In this document: one piece after another, positions 23,113-34,017 of the stretch | How positions within the stretch are numbered: position 1 is the stretch's first letter | Layout: each line of letters begins with the position of its first letter | Origin: Halichondria panicea | Lineage: Eukaryota > Porifera > Demospongiae > Suberitida > Halichondriidae | Reading direction: 5' to 3' | Length of the DNA: 64,000 nt | Assembly: GCF_963675165.1 (NCBI RefSeq) | Contig: NC_087391.1 | Coordinates: 5,364,126-5,428,125 of the forward strand | The notes under the pieces: model-generated | Seen by the model: the letters and a program-made list of their open reading frames with translations, nothing else | What the model was told of the DNA's origin: nothing | Database searches by the model: none | Program-made: the position numbers and the translations under genes

Positions 23113-24599
23113 ATGTTTCACTCGACACTACGTGTTCCCCTGAGATCTCTGCTACAACAGTTTATCAACCGCCACCGTTCCTACCACCCGAGCCAAGCCA
23201 AACAAGTAAGTTCTACTGTAGCTAACCATTGGGAATGTAGATCATTCAATACTGTGCAAACAGTTAATTGTAGGATTGTGAATGTGTGTGTTGTAAGTCT
23301 TGTACTAGGCTACTGATGAATGTAGATCCCTATGGAGCTCTGTGGTGTAGTACAAGCCTTGGAGAAGATAGCACCCACCAAACTAGCAGAGGAATGGGAC
23401 AACGTTGGTTTACTACTAGAGCCAAAACCGTCTGAACTAATACGAGGAGTGTTCATCACCAACGACCTCACAGAGCCTGTACTGAGTGAGGCACTCTCCC
23501 TGAATAATATTGGACTAATTTTGTCCTATCATCCTCCCATTTTCCAGTCATTCAAGAAGCTCACACAAGGCTCTGCTAAGGAGAGGATATTATTGAAATG
23601 TGCACAGTCAGGTATTGCAGTGTATTCCCCTCACACGGCTCTGGATAGTATGGAGGGTGGGATTAACGACTGGTTACTGGCTGGTGTTGGGGAGGGTGTA
23701 GTGTCCTCCATTGGAGCTAGGAAAATGGGATCTAGAGCTGGCAATGTGGTGAACTGTGAGGGGGTGGAACAAGGTCACTTGGAGGAACTCTGTAAATCAT
23801 ATCCACTTGTGGAGCTCAGGAGTGAGGGGTGAGTGTTTGCTAGTTGTTTACTACTTTATTTCATTCTCTTATATAGGGAGATCTGTTGCAGTGATAGTGA
23901 CCTGGTAAATATTCTCCCCTTGTTAAAGAAACTGTCTCCTTCCAACATCTTGGTCAACTCTTCTACCAAAGTAAGCTAATTCAATTTGTCAACGGTCACA
24001 ACTTTAGTTCTGGTGACTCAATTTCAATGATTTTGAAGCTAAAAAAAGTCTTTCAGTTGGTATGTTCAAATAAAAATGCAATTGTTTGACCAGTTTTCGT
24101 GCTCATTTTCCAATTTGGTCATGTTGTAAATTTTAAGATTGGAACAAATTATGGTCGTTCAAAGATAATTATGTTCTATATAATTATGTATTTCTTCACA
24201 CAGGTTGAAGTAGTGCCTTCAGGAGGACGTTTGGTACAACTGTCTCAGTCTCTCTCTGTTGCTCAAGTCATCGACAAAGTGAAGACCTACCTCCATCTCC
24301 CTCACCTCCGAGTCGCCATGCCAACCATTGATCGTCCAATCAACAGCGTGGCCACATGTGCTGGCTCAGGTGGTTCTGTACTGCAAGGTGTTCAAGCCGA
24401 CCTCTACCTGACTGGAGAAATGTCCCATCATCAAGTACTGGAGGCTACTGCTCAAGGCACAGCCGTGGTTCTGTGTGAGCATAGCAACACTGAGAGGGGA
24501 TATCTCAAAGAGGTTTACAGGAGGAGAGTGGCAGAGAGTCTGCCTGGAGTGGAGGTGGTGTGCTCAGAGACTGATATGGACCCGTTAAAAATTGTCTGA
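23113..24599 (+). CDS. NIF3L1: NIF3-like protein 1 (NGG1-interacting factor 3 family)
   Basis: Four exons, 23113-23205, 23326-23828, 23877-23970 and 24204-24599, sum to 1086 nt, 361 residues. The first exon encodes an Arg/Ser-rich leader, which could be a mitochondrial presequence. The NIF3 fold follows, with LAEEWDNVGLLLEP, LILSYHPPIF and YSPHTALD in the N-terminal half and LTGEMSHHQVLEA and CEHSNTERGYL in the C-terminal half; His and Glu residues in these motifs are the usual metal ligands. NIF3 proteins are di-metal hydrolase-like proteins of uncertain physiological function, and human NIF3L1 is mitochondrial/cytoplasmic. The third intron contains a diverged copy of the fold-back repeat. 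Confidence 0.93.
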
Positions 24600-24792
24600 A
24601 CATTAATTTTATGTGTCACACTGTGTTTGTGCATTGACAAAGGAGATAAAAGTGTGTAAACTCAAATTTGACTTTTAGCTTAGTTTAGCTTACCATTACC
24701 AGATATACACAAAATATAACTACTAGGCAAAGGTCGTTAATCAATAAAGCAAATTAACCAGCTCAGCACACAGGTACTGAGGTGAATCCAAG

Positions 24793-26858
24793 ATGGCCAG
24801 TGAAAGTCGTCCAAGCTATCCATACGGCTACAAGCCCATTCAGGCGAGCAAGGGCTCGTACAGAGTCATCCCTGGGGCCACGCTACCTGAAGGGGAGAGA
24901 CAAAGAGCCATCAACAGGAGGCAAACTGCCAAGAACATGAAATCTTACAAGGTCCTGCTCATAGGAGAGAGTGGTGTGGGGAAATCAACGTTGGTCTCAC
25001 GGCTGTGTGACGATACCTTCAGTGTTGACAGCAGACAGCACACACTAGGTAAGCTGTAGAGGTAGTAAACCTTGCATAGCCGACTAAATATTTATAGCTA
25101 CTGTAGATTGAACTGGAAGTTTTATTGAGTCTGACATGACATACATAGCTAGCTACTATGTTCTTTAATACAGGTATGGACATGTTTGAAAAAGAGGTCG
25201 AACTAGAAGGAGAGAAAGTAAAGATGTATATATGGTAAGTCGACATGCCAGCTCTCAGAATCAACAAAGAGCTACATAGTGCCATCATAATAATTATTAT
25301 GGACTGTTCTTGCCCCTGTAGGGACACTGTCGGTACTGAGCGGTTTGACTCTATCACTACCCAGTATTACAGAGGAGGGGCGGTAAGTGGTGTATTCACT
25401 GGTGACTCTAACGGTTTAAGTCTCTTCCCCTTGTGCAGGGTATTGTGATTGTGTACGATTGCACATCTCTGCATTCGTTCAATCTTCTCACCAAATGGAT
25501 AGGATACATTCATACTGTAAGTGTTACGATGAATAGATTGTTATCGAGTCACTATTGACTAACTGTGTGGTGCATTGCTGCCATGGGAATTATCTAGGAA
25601 TACTTATGTACTTGTATGGTGAGTGACATTCAACATAAACTTGTTTGTACACAATGTGTATGGTTTTTGATACGCTAGTAGAACTTCATGTGGGTTATTG
25701 GCTACACATAATCCTAATTAAAGAATTATTAATACACTAGCTCTCTCATGTGGATACATCCCACTCAGCATGCAACGGCCGATGTCAGCCTCATGCTACT
25801 GGCCTCTAAGACAGATCTGGATAGCAAGAAAGAGGTGCCTGCTGACGATGGACAAAAAGTGAGCATCTCTGGGTATTTATCATACGTGTACTAAGCCTTG
25901 TTTACTTTTCAAATAATATGTTACTTTGAGAGCTCAGCCTTATGCTTGTTTTACAGTAGTAAGTCAACTTCAACTGAGTTGAAATTGAACCTACAGAACT
26001 CAAGTTATGGAGGTTCCCATGCAAGCCATTGATTAAGCGGGGGGGTGGGGGGGGAGGGGGGGGTGGCAGTGGTACATGTTGAACAGCCGTTAACTTTAGT
26101 TCTGATGATCCAATTTCAAAAATTTTATGATTTTCTGAAAGCTTAGAAAGAGGCCTTTCAAATGATGTGTTAAAATCCCTAATTTGATTTGGACCATAAT
26201 TTATCATTTTTCGCCCTTGGACCATGGGCTATAATCCATGGTATTTGGCCGAAATTGGCATACATTTTTCAACAGCCATTAACTTTAGTTCTGATGATCC
26301 AATTTCAAAAATTCTGAAAGCTTAGAAAGAGGCCTTTCAAATGATGTGTTTAAAATCCCTAATTTGATTTGGACCATAATTTATCATTATTTTTTTGCCC
26401 TTGGACCATGGGCTATATATAATCCATGGTATTTGGCCGAAATTGGCAATTTCTGTCATCTCCCAAAATGAGCATTGATGACACCATTTGGAAGATTTCT
26501 TTTTCGATAATCATAAAATCGAGCTAGCTACGTATAAGTAGGTGTCCATAACTAAGTTTGAACTGTCCAATTCCGAATGATTGTTTTATAATTATGCCTC
26601 TTGTCTCTATTATTCTTGTGTAGTTTGCTAATCAGTACGAAATTGGGATGTTCTATGAAGTGAGTGCCAAAACGGGAGAGAACGTGAGTGAGGCCTTCCA
26701 AACTTTCTTCAAAGACATACACAGAAAGGCAAGATTGACTGGTTGTATAATAAAGAACACATTTTTACCCAACTTCTGTTTCCCCTCAGGCTACCTGCCC
26801 TATGCCCAGTCCTGATGAGCCACTTCCTTCTCCTGGGAAAAAATCTTGCAACTGTTAG
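24793..26858 (+). CDS. Atypical Rab-family GTPase lacking the switch II glutamine
   Basis: Seven exons: 24793-25048, 25176-25236, 25322-25382, 25439-25516, 25769-25858, 26624-26728, 26790-26858. Total 720 nt, 239 residues. A 50-residue basic, Tyr/Pro-rich N-terminal extension precedes the P-loop GESGVGKSTL. Switch II reads WDTVGTERFDSIT where Rabs have WDTAGQERF, so the catalytic Gln is Thr. The G4 motif is SKTD instead of NKxD. YYRGGAGIVIVYD and SAKTGENVSEAF are otherwise typical, and the C-terminus SCNC is a CXC prenylation signal. It is probably a slow or constitutively GTP-bound Rab; no named orthologue was recognised. The sixth intron starts with GC. Intron 5 holds two copies of the fold-back repeat. 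Confidence 0.8.
26083..26470. repeat. Fold-back repeat family, two tandem copies in a Rab intron
   Basis: Two copies of about 187 bp. Each starts TTAACTTTAGTTCTGATGAT, contains TTTTCTGAAAGCTTAGAAAG or a near variant and GGCCTTTCAAATGATGTGTT, and ends near a CCATGG-rich centre (GGACCATGGGCTATAATCCA). Non-coding. Confidence 0.85.
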
Positions 26859-27055
26859 CCTAATATGTGTATGTGTGTGTTTGTGTGTCAACAATTTATG
26901 ATTTTTATCATGATCTCAAAGAAAGCTGCTTGCATAAATTTATTACTACTTGTGGGGGTGTCAGGTCTAAGAAAGATGGGTGGGGCTGGTTTTCAGCAAA
27001 AACCTCCCTCGAGGTAAACAAATATTGGACAGTTGAGTGGGCGTATCTATACAAC

Positions 27056-28887
27056 ATGGTTGATGGAGTGCTTATCCTACCAGCTAGTTTGGAGGAATCA
27101 GTGTTCAGAGGATTCATCAACACACCAGTAAGTCAGTCACTCATGCATCTCTATAATCCAGTTGTATTCTTTATAGGAGCACAGTTATGAGGTAAAGGTC
27201 ACTCTGTCATCGTCCAATCAGATTTCAGATGCAAGGTGGGTGTGGTACATGTGTGTGTGATGTGTGTGGAGAGTGTGCAGGGTGGAGGGTGACTGGAGAC
27301 TGAGCAATCTCATCCGTGGGCAAGAGGATACTCTACAACAAGTGAGTTAGGTATGAGCGGTACATTTCAAATTTGTTCCAGAATTTCATACAAATACATT
27401 TTATATTGATATTAGTATCTCACTGAGAGCAAGACTGTTCCTGAGCTTCTGGGTAAGATGAGAGACTTGCTGACTCAGCTGGAGAGCTCCAAACCCTCCC
27501 CCCTCGGCCTTGCCTTACCTCTGAGTGTGTGCAGACAACTGGCCAATGACATTGACTCGCTGGGATGGTCAAGGTTTGTGTAGTTACTACATGGTTGTAA
27601 TTGAACCACTTATTTCTCTCCTAGGGTGCAAACAGTAGACACATTATTCAGACATATTCAATTAGTTGTCAGGTGAGTGCTACTAGTAGGCTATTGTATC
27701 ATTCTATAATTGTGCTGCTTTTCACAGGGATCAAAAGAACCAAGCACACACTCTCACTGTGTCTCCAACGGCCAAGGTAGACCACCCCCTCACATGCTCA
27801 CACACTCACACACCCTCCTCTAAACACTTGCCAGTATCCTCATGAGGCTCCAATATTGACTGTTGATGCTCCGGTGGACTTTAAACCTCACTGGGACAAA
27901 ACAGTAACTGCAAAAAATATATGTTTTTAATCCTATTCACTTGTGTTGTTTTCAGACTGGGCTATGTGGTTTAGTGAGCCAGTTTTCCAGCTGGTTAGAC
28001 ACTCTGGGGCCGTTCTGGAGTTGTATGGAAGAGCTGGACGCACAGACATGCATCCTGGAGCCCGAGCACCCCTCCAGGGCACACACACATAGGAGGATTC
28101 TAATTGGTCAGTTAGCAATCATAACTAGTGGTTGTACAAGCATCCATGATTCTTGTTTGCAGATACTCACCTCTCTCTAGTGTTGACTGTGAACCCTCTC
28201 AAACCTCTAATATTACCAGAACCACTGCAGTTCCTCGGACCAGACAACAGTGTGTTATCTTGTATGTATCTTATCTAACAGACACAACTCTTTCTCTATA
28301 GGAGTGAGGGAACTCAGAGGCAAGGTGGGGAGGAACTGTACTCAATGGTGAGCTGTGTGTCCCAGTACTTGTTTGAGTGTACAGTTACACAGGAATGAGA
28401 GACGCTCCCTCCTGGCCAATCTGCAATCACTACTGGACTTACAATTCCTTAAACCCTCTTCTAAAGAAGCTGAGGTAATCATCATTAGTGTTAGCATCAC
28501 TGCCCTTGACCACAATCTACCACCGGCCCCCATACTCATCACATCCTAACACACTCATGCAGGAAATGAGTGAAGAATGTGCAATATGCTACGACTACAG
28601 ACTAAACGGTGTTGTACCATCAGTGATCTGTCCCAACAACCACTGTGCTAAATGCTACCACAACGAATGCTTTGAAGAGGTAACTATGTATATAATTATA
28701 CTCAACAACAAAATAACTGTATCGCCCCGGGCATTGCAGTGGTTGAGAGGTCTACCACGAGCGGATGGTCTGCACACTGTGCTAGCTGGCGACTGCCCAT
28801 TCTGTGGCGAGGTATGTACATTGGCTTCTTAATTATGCTCATCATGATGACCTCTGTACCCTCATGCAGGTCATCTCACTACGTTGA
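27056..28887 (+). CDS. FANCL: FANCL, E3 ubiquitin ligase of the Fanconi anaemia core complex
   Basis: Fourteen exons: 27056-27127, 27177-27235, 27281-27341, 27416-27573, 27625-27672, 27728-27776, 27835-27903, 27956-28106, 28163-28261, 28305-28324, 28385-28474, 28563-28679, 28740-28811, 28870-28887. Total 1083 nt, 360 residues (human 375). The ELF and UBC-RWD regions align with FANCL, for example DIDSLGWSRVQTVDTLFRHI, KYPHEAPILTVDAPV and ILEPEHPSRAHTHRR. The C-terminal PHD-like RING has CAICYDYRLNG, CPNNHCAKCYHNECFEEWLR and CPFCGE. FANCL monoubiquitinates FANCD2/FANCI in interstrand crosslink repair. Exon 10 is only 20 nt; it was placed because it alone keeps the frame between exons 9 and 11. 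Confidence 0.92.
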
Positions 28888-29028
28888 CTGTGTAATAGAC
28901 TATCATCGAACATTCTCTTCATTGCAAAACAATTATTAAAACAATTATTATAATAATTGTGTCTCAATATTAATGTTTATTGTATATGAAAAAACAAAAT
29001 AATTATTGTGTGGCAAACATTTTATAGT

Positions 29029-30112
29029 TCAGGGTTTTTTACTAACGAGTCCAAACTGGATTGCACTGTAGCATGTTTCTCTGATGGCTTGTTCAATAGG
29101 TCGTGGGATCACTCCAAGCTCATTCCTCATTTGTTCATTGTTGAAGGTGTACTTGACCAGACCTGGTTCATCAGACGTGGGTACGGTGTAGCCTTGGGGT
29201 TCAAATTCATTTCTAATAACTTCTGTGAATTCTTTTGAGTTCATACTCCCGCCACTTAGAATGAAACGCTTTCCAGCAGCAGAGGGTGTGAACATTGCAG
29301 CAATCTCAGCAGTAGCCACATCACGGACATCAATCACTCCTTCACAAAAGCTCCACAGCAGTTCATTTTGCTCCAGTAGCATTACAGCAATCAAGGCACT
29401 CACAGCACCGGAAGCAGCACTCAAGAGTGGCCCGTGAATGTACGATGGATTGACAACAACTAGTTCAAATTTCTTATCATGTTTGACAAAATCCCAAGCC
29501 GCTCGCTCCGCCTTCAGTTTGCTCTTCTCATAAGCTCCTATGTTTTCTTCGACTGCCCAATCCTCCTCGTTGTATTCACAATCACTAGGACGTCCTGGGA
29601 TGCCAGAATAACCACACACAGCTGCCGTTGAACTGGTTAGTACGACACGTTTCAGAGTTTCACATTTTGAGCAGGCAGTGAAGACATTAACTACACCGTC
29701 AACAGCAGGGCCTATAAGTTCATTCTCGTCTTCTGGAGTTTCATCGGGGGTTGGATTAGGGGAAGCCACGTGGAAAACGTAGGAACATCCATCGACAGCA
29801 GGTCCCCAGCAATCTTTATCATTGAGATCAGCTTCAACCAGCTCCAGAGGATACTTTGCATTAGGAACTAGGTCCAACACAGGTTGCACCTGTATTATCA
29901 ATATTAAATTAAGACAGTTAGCGTTAAGTAGACACAGCGTAATTCATATGAAGTTATTTTACCTTCTCTTCTTTGCTCTTGTCCCTAACAGTGCCTCTCA
30001 CTCTGTACTCTCCCTTCTCCAGGAGCTCCTTGATCAGCCATGTTGACACAAACCCTGAGGCACCAGTCACCAACACTAGAGCTAGAGGGGGAGCACACTT
30101 GTACTCAGCCAT
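29029..30112 (-). CDS. Dihydroflavonol-reductase-like NAD(P)-dependent oxidoreductase, tandem copy 1
   Basis: Two exons, 29963-30112 and 29029-29889, give 336 residues. It is an extended short-chain dehydrogenase/reductase: nucleotide-binding LVTGASGFVSTWLIKELLEK near the N-terminus, Ser/Thr of the active site in VVLTSSTAAV, and the catalytic YEKSK (YxxxK). LVVVNPSYIHGP is the usual substrate-binding segment of DFR/cinnamoyl-CoA-reductase-like enzymes. Substrate is unknown; in animals such genes are scattered and little studied, so 'DFR-like' names the fold only. It is the first of four co-oriented paralogues with the same single-intron structure. Compared with the others its N-terminus has a small insertion (MAEYKCAPPLALVLVTG). 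Confidence 0.85.
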
Positions 30113-30927
30113 TGCAATGTTTAGCTAGTTGGGCGGAGTCCAACCAACGCATGAGCGCAGCGTTGGTTGGACTCCGCCCAACTAATGTTTAGCCTCGATT
30201 CCAGGCCGGGCCTGGGATCGAGGCTAATATGTTAGGCCTAGCCTCGATTCCAGGCCAATTAATGCGGTCTGGAATCGAGGCTAGATTAGGCCCTGATAAT
30301 TATGCTTTTTTCACCCATTATAATTTGCCTCATAAAAATTCTGCCCAAAAAAATGACAAAAATTTAAGACGTAAGACTTGGATATAAACACAGCATGCAT
30401 GCACACAGCGACACAAAACAAGAATATACGATCCTTAGTGTTATCTGTTATCTGTTTATATCTGAATTGATCCATAATATTTACCTTCAGCCACTTTTTG
30501 CCATGACTCATGACTCATGGCATGAGAACATCGTTATGTCAAAACTGATCTTTAACAAAAATGGACCGATAGATATAACTGAGCTACTTCTCTTCATGCA
30601 GTCTTGGATTTGTTCCAGGAGTCATGCACTTACGCAAATCCTCCCCTAATATCAACTTCTCTCCTCAAGATAATCTGTATCCATCAGATTTCTGTTTCAT
30701 TAAGCTCCTCTTCGGTAACACATTCTAGTATACTTGTTCACCAAACCTCGTACTAGGCCCTCTAAGGTGCTTGTAGGATTTTTATTCATCAGTCTACTCC
30801 CACGATATAGAAAAGGACAATACAAAGCAATCATATAAAAACACGACCTTTAGATCTATATTGGTTGATAATGGGCCCACAAACTAGTCTAAAAAAGGGG
30901 TAAGGCCTCTGCTACAAAAGTTCAGTC
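30113..30927. repeat. Intergenic region with perfect and near-perfect palindromes
   Basis: 30128-30185 is a hairpin with 24-bp perfect arms (AGTTGGGCGGAGTCCAACCA and its complement) around a short loop. Two further short palindromes of the TAGCCTCGATTCCAGGC family follow at about 30190-30225 and 30237-30285. From about 30300 to 30927 no gene is seen; the sequence is AT-rich and probably includes the 3' UTR of copy 2. Confidence 0.8.
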
Positions 30928-32020
30928 TCACTTGTCCTGTGATTTGGGACGACCAAAATAACTTGGTGACTTGGAAATAAAACCGAGGTCAATCATACTG
31001 TAGCAGGTATCGATGATTGCTTGTTTGATGGGTCGAGGGGTCACTCCAAGCTCGTTCCTCAACTGACTGTTGTTGAAGGTGTACTTTTCAATACTTGGCT
31101 CTTCAAGCATTGACACAGTGTATCCATGTGGCTCAAACTCATCCTTTACAATCTTCGAAAATTCTTTGCCTGTTACAGTACCACAAGCTAGAATAAAACG
31201 CTTTCCAGCAGCAGAGGGTGTGAACATTGCGGCAATCTCAGCAGTAGCCACATCACGGACATCAATCACACCGACACATATATTCCACATGGGAATTTTT
31301 TGTTCCAACAGCATTGTGGAAAATGCAGCACTTCCAATTCCAGATGCAGCACTTAGAATCGGGCCTTGGATAAGTGACGGATTAACTACAACTAACTCAA
31401 ATTTCTGTTCGTTATCCAACTTGTTCATAAAATCCCAAGCAGCTCGCTCTGCCATGATCTTGCTCTTGACATAAGGATCGGTATTTTCTTCAGGCATCCA
31501 ATCCTCTTCAGTGTATTCACAATCACTAGGATGTCCTGGGATGCCTCCATAACCTTTTATTGCCACTGTTGAGCCGGTTAATACCACGCGCTTCACAGTT
31601 CCACTCTTTGAAGAAGCAGTGAAAACATTAATAACGCCATTGACAGCAGGGACAATACATTCGTTCTCATCCTTTGGTGGTGAACCTGGAGGTGGAAACG
31701 GAGAAGCCACATGGAAAACATAAGAACATCCATTGACAGCAGGTCCCCAGCAATCTTTATCATTAAGATCAACTTCAACCAACTCCAGAGGATACTTTGC
31801 ATTAGGAACTAGGTCCAACACAGGTTGCACCTGTATTATCAATATTAAATTAAGACAGTTAATTCATATGAAGCCATTCTACCTTCTCTTCTTTGCTCTT
31901 GTCCCTAACAGTGCCTCTCACTCTGTACTCTCCCTTCTCCAGGAGCTCCTTGATCAGCCATGTAGACACAAACCCTGAGGCACCAGTCACCAAAACTAGA
32001 GGGGGAGCAGACTCAGCCAT
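30928..32020 (-). CDS. Dihydroflavonol-reductase-like oxidoreductase, tandem copy 2
   Basis: Two exons, 31883-32020 and 30928-31830, give 346 residues. It keeps the glycine motif LVTGASGFVSTWL, the active-site VVLTGSTVAI and the catalytic YVKSK. The Ser of the usual T-S-S triad is Gly here (LTGST). Its intron and flanking exon sequence are almost identical to copy 1 (for instance the shared CAATATTAAATTAAGACAGT), so copies 1 and 2 arose by recent tandem duplication or gene conversion. The C-terminus is basic and polar (SYFGRPKSQDK) rather than ending shortly after the core as in copy 1. Confidence 0.85.
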
Positions 32021-32264
32021 TCTTGACTCTTGACAATCTGCTGCCTTAAAGCTGTGTATAAACAAGGGCGTATAAGACGCCCTTGGTATAAATAGATAAT
32101 TTTACAGATATAGATCTCATCACTTTTTGTGGTATTGTAGTAATGGTACCACAAATGGCACAATGAATACGTTTATTTATCAGTGCGTGTCATAAATGTG
32201 GGTGGATACATATGTAAGCCAATACAAAATTTCAGTCTGTTCATTATGTAGGAAGTGTTCAGTG

Positions 32265-33433
32265 TCAATTGTTTCTCAACTCAGGGGGTCCAAGGTATCC
32301 AGGAGCCTTGGCAACAAGTCCGAGCTCTATTATACTGTAGCAGGTATCAATGATTGCTTGTTTGATGGGTCGAGGGGTCACTCCAAGCTCACTCTTCATG
32401 CGTTCATTACTCCATGATGTGCTCTTGTTGATACCAGGGTAGGCAGCTTTAATGGCTGGAACAAAGAACTTGAGACCCCACAGAATAAACTTGGGTATGG
32501 CACTGGTAGGTACGTTGTACCCTTGTGTCTGGAATTCTTCTTGTACAGTCACAGCAAAATCTTGAAAGTTTGTTGTTCCTCCATTCAGAATGAATCGTTT
32601 TCCAGCAGCGTCTGACGAGAACATAGCAGCCATTTCGCCAGCAACAACATCTCGGACGTCAACAATTCCAAGACACACATTTGGTACAGCGGGCATTAAA
32701 CGTTCAAGCAACAGCTTAGCTAGTGCAATGCTAATAGCACCAGATGCAGCACTCAATAATGGGCCTTGGATAAACGATGGATTTACAACAACAAACTCAA
32801 ATTTCTTGTTTTCCAATTTATTGACAAAATCCCAAGCAGCTCTTTCCGCCTTCAGCTTACTCTTCTCAAATGGAGGACAGGACTCTTCATCAGACCAGTC
32901 TTCTTCTGTGTATTCATAGTCATCAGGTCGCCCTGGGTTACCTCCCATACCAGAGGAGATTGCAGCAACGGAGCTGGTCATCACTACACGCTTGACAACG
33001 CTTCCACTCTCGGCACAAGCTGTGAGAACGTTGACTACACCATCCAATTCTCGCGCAATGAGATTATCCTCGTCTACTGATCCCTCACGTTCACAGTCAG
33101 GGGGAGCATGGGAAGCAACTTGGAAAACGTAGGAACATCCATCGACAGCAGGTCCCCAGCAATCTTTATCGTTTAGATCAGCTTCAACCAGCTCCAGAGG
33201 ATACTTTGCATTAGGCACCAATTCGTGGAGAGGCTTGACCTGCAGGACAAATTAATTGGTACACAAGTTTGTACATTAGAGTTTGTTAGAGATACCTTCT
33301 CTTCTTTGCTCTTGTCCCTAACAGTGCCTCTCACTCTGTACTCTCCCTTCTCCAGGAGCTCCTTGATCAGCCATGTTGATACAAACCCAGAGGCACCAGT
33401 CACCAAAACTAGAGGGGGAGCAGACTCGGCCAT
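32265..33433 (-). CDS. Dihydroflavonol-reductase-like oxidoreductase, tandem copy 3, catalytic Tyr replaced
   Basis: Two exons, 33296-33433 and 32265-33239, give 370 residues. The Rossmann motif LVTGASGFVSTWL is intact, but the catalytic tetrad Tyr is Phe: PPFEKSKLKAE, where the paralogues have YEKSK or YVKSK (codon at 32868-32870). Compared with copies 1 and 2 it has an extra segment before the C-terminal region (ILWGLKFFVPAIKAAYPG), shared with copy 4. The replacement predicts loss or strong reduction of classical reductase activity, leaving perhaps a binding role; this is inference. Just upstream, about 157 bp including the first codons and promoter are duplicated. Confidence 0.85.
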
Positions 33434-33735
33434 TTCATCTAATGTTGTTTCACTGTAGCTACAGTACTATTATAGCAATATAGAGTCTGATGCAACTGCA
33501 CTACATTGCATCATTCTCAAGTCAAAGCTCAGTTTTGTTTTGCCAAAGGTATTCAATCAAGCGAGGGGGAGTGACTGAGTGACTCGGCCATTTCATCTAA
33601 TGTTGTTTCACTGTAGCTACAGTGCAATATAGAGTCTGATGCAACTGCACTACATTTCATCATTCTCAAGTCAAAGTTCAGTTTTGTTTTGCCAAAGGTA
33701 TTCAATCAAGCGAGGGGGAGTGACTGAGTGGGTGT
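33424..33735. repeat. 157-bp direct duplication of the copy-3 promoter and start-codon region
   Basis: The segment starting ACTCGGCCATTTCATCTAAT occurs at about 33424 and again at about 33581, followed each time by the same about 150 bp with a small deletion in the second. Each unit contains a minus-strand ATG, but only the 33424 unit leads into the open exon. 33736-34017 holds no gene; a short palindrome lies at about 33822-33870. Confidence 0.85.
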
Positions 33736-34017
33736 TCAGTCAGCCCCACCCACACTTTAAATGCGCATGCGCGTCATTTATAATTGCATTAAAATTTGAC
33801 AATAGATTATTCATGTGGTATATAGCCTCGATTCCAGGCAGATTAAAATACCGGCCTTGAATCGAGGCTATGTGGTATATAGACATGTGGTTTCTAAGCA
33901 ACTAATTGGCATAAGGAGCATAGGGTTTAAAAAATTCCTTCTAATGTAAATATATACAACTGCGACAATACACACACTACACGTTATTCTTAAATTGTGT
34001 TTGTGTCATTTGCATCA

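Noticed and set aside
26729-26745. Alternative GT donor four codons further in the atypical Rab
   Set aside because: Joining it to the last exon gives a premature stop and loses the CNC prenylation signal, whereas the GC donor keeps both frame and signal.
30188-30290. TTCCAGGC/GGATCGAGGC palindromes as tRNA B-box-derived SINEs
   Set aside because: No A box, no cloverleaf and no poly-A or simple tail; they are plain hairpins.
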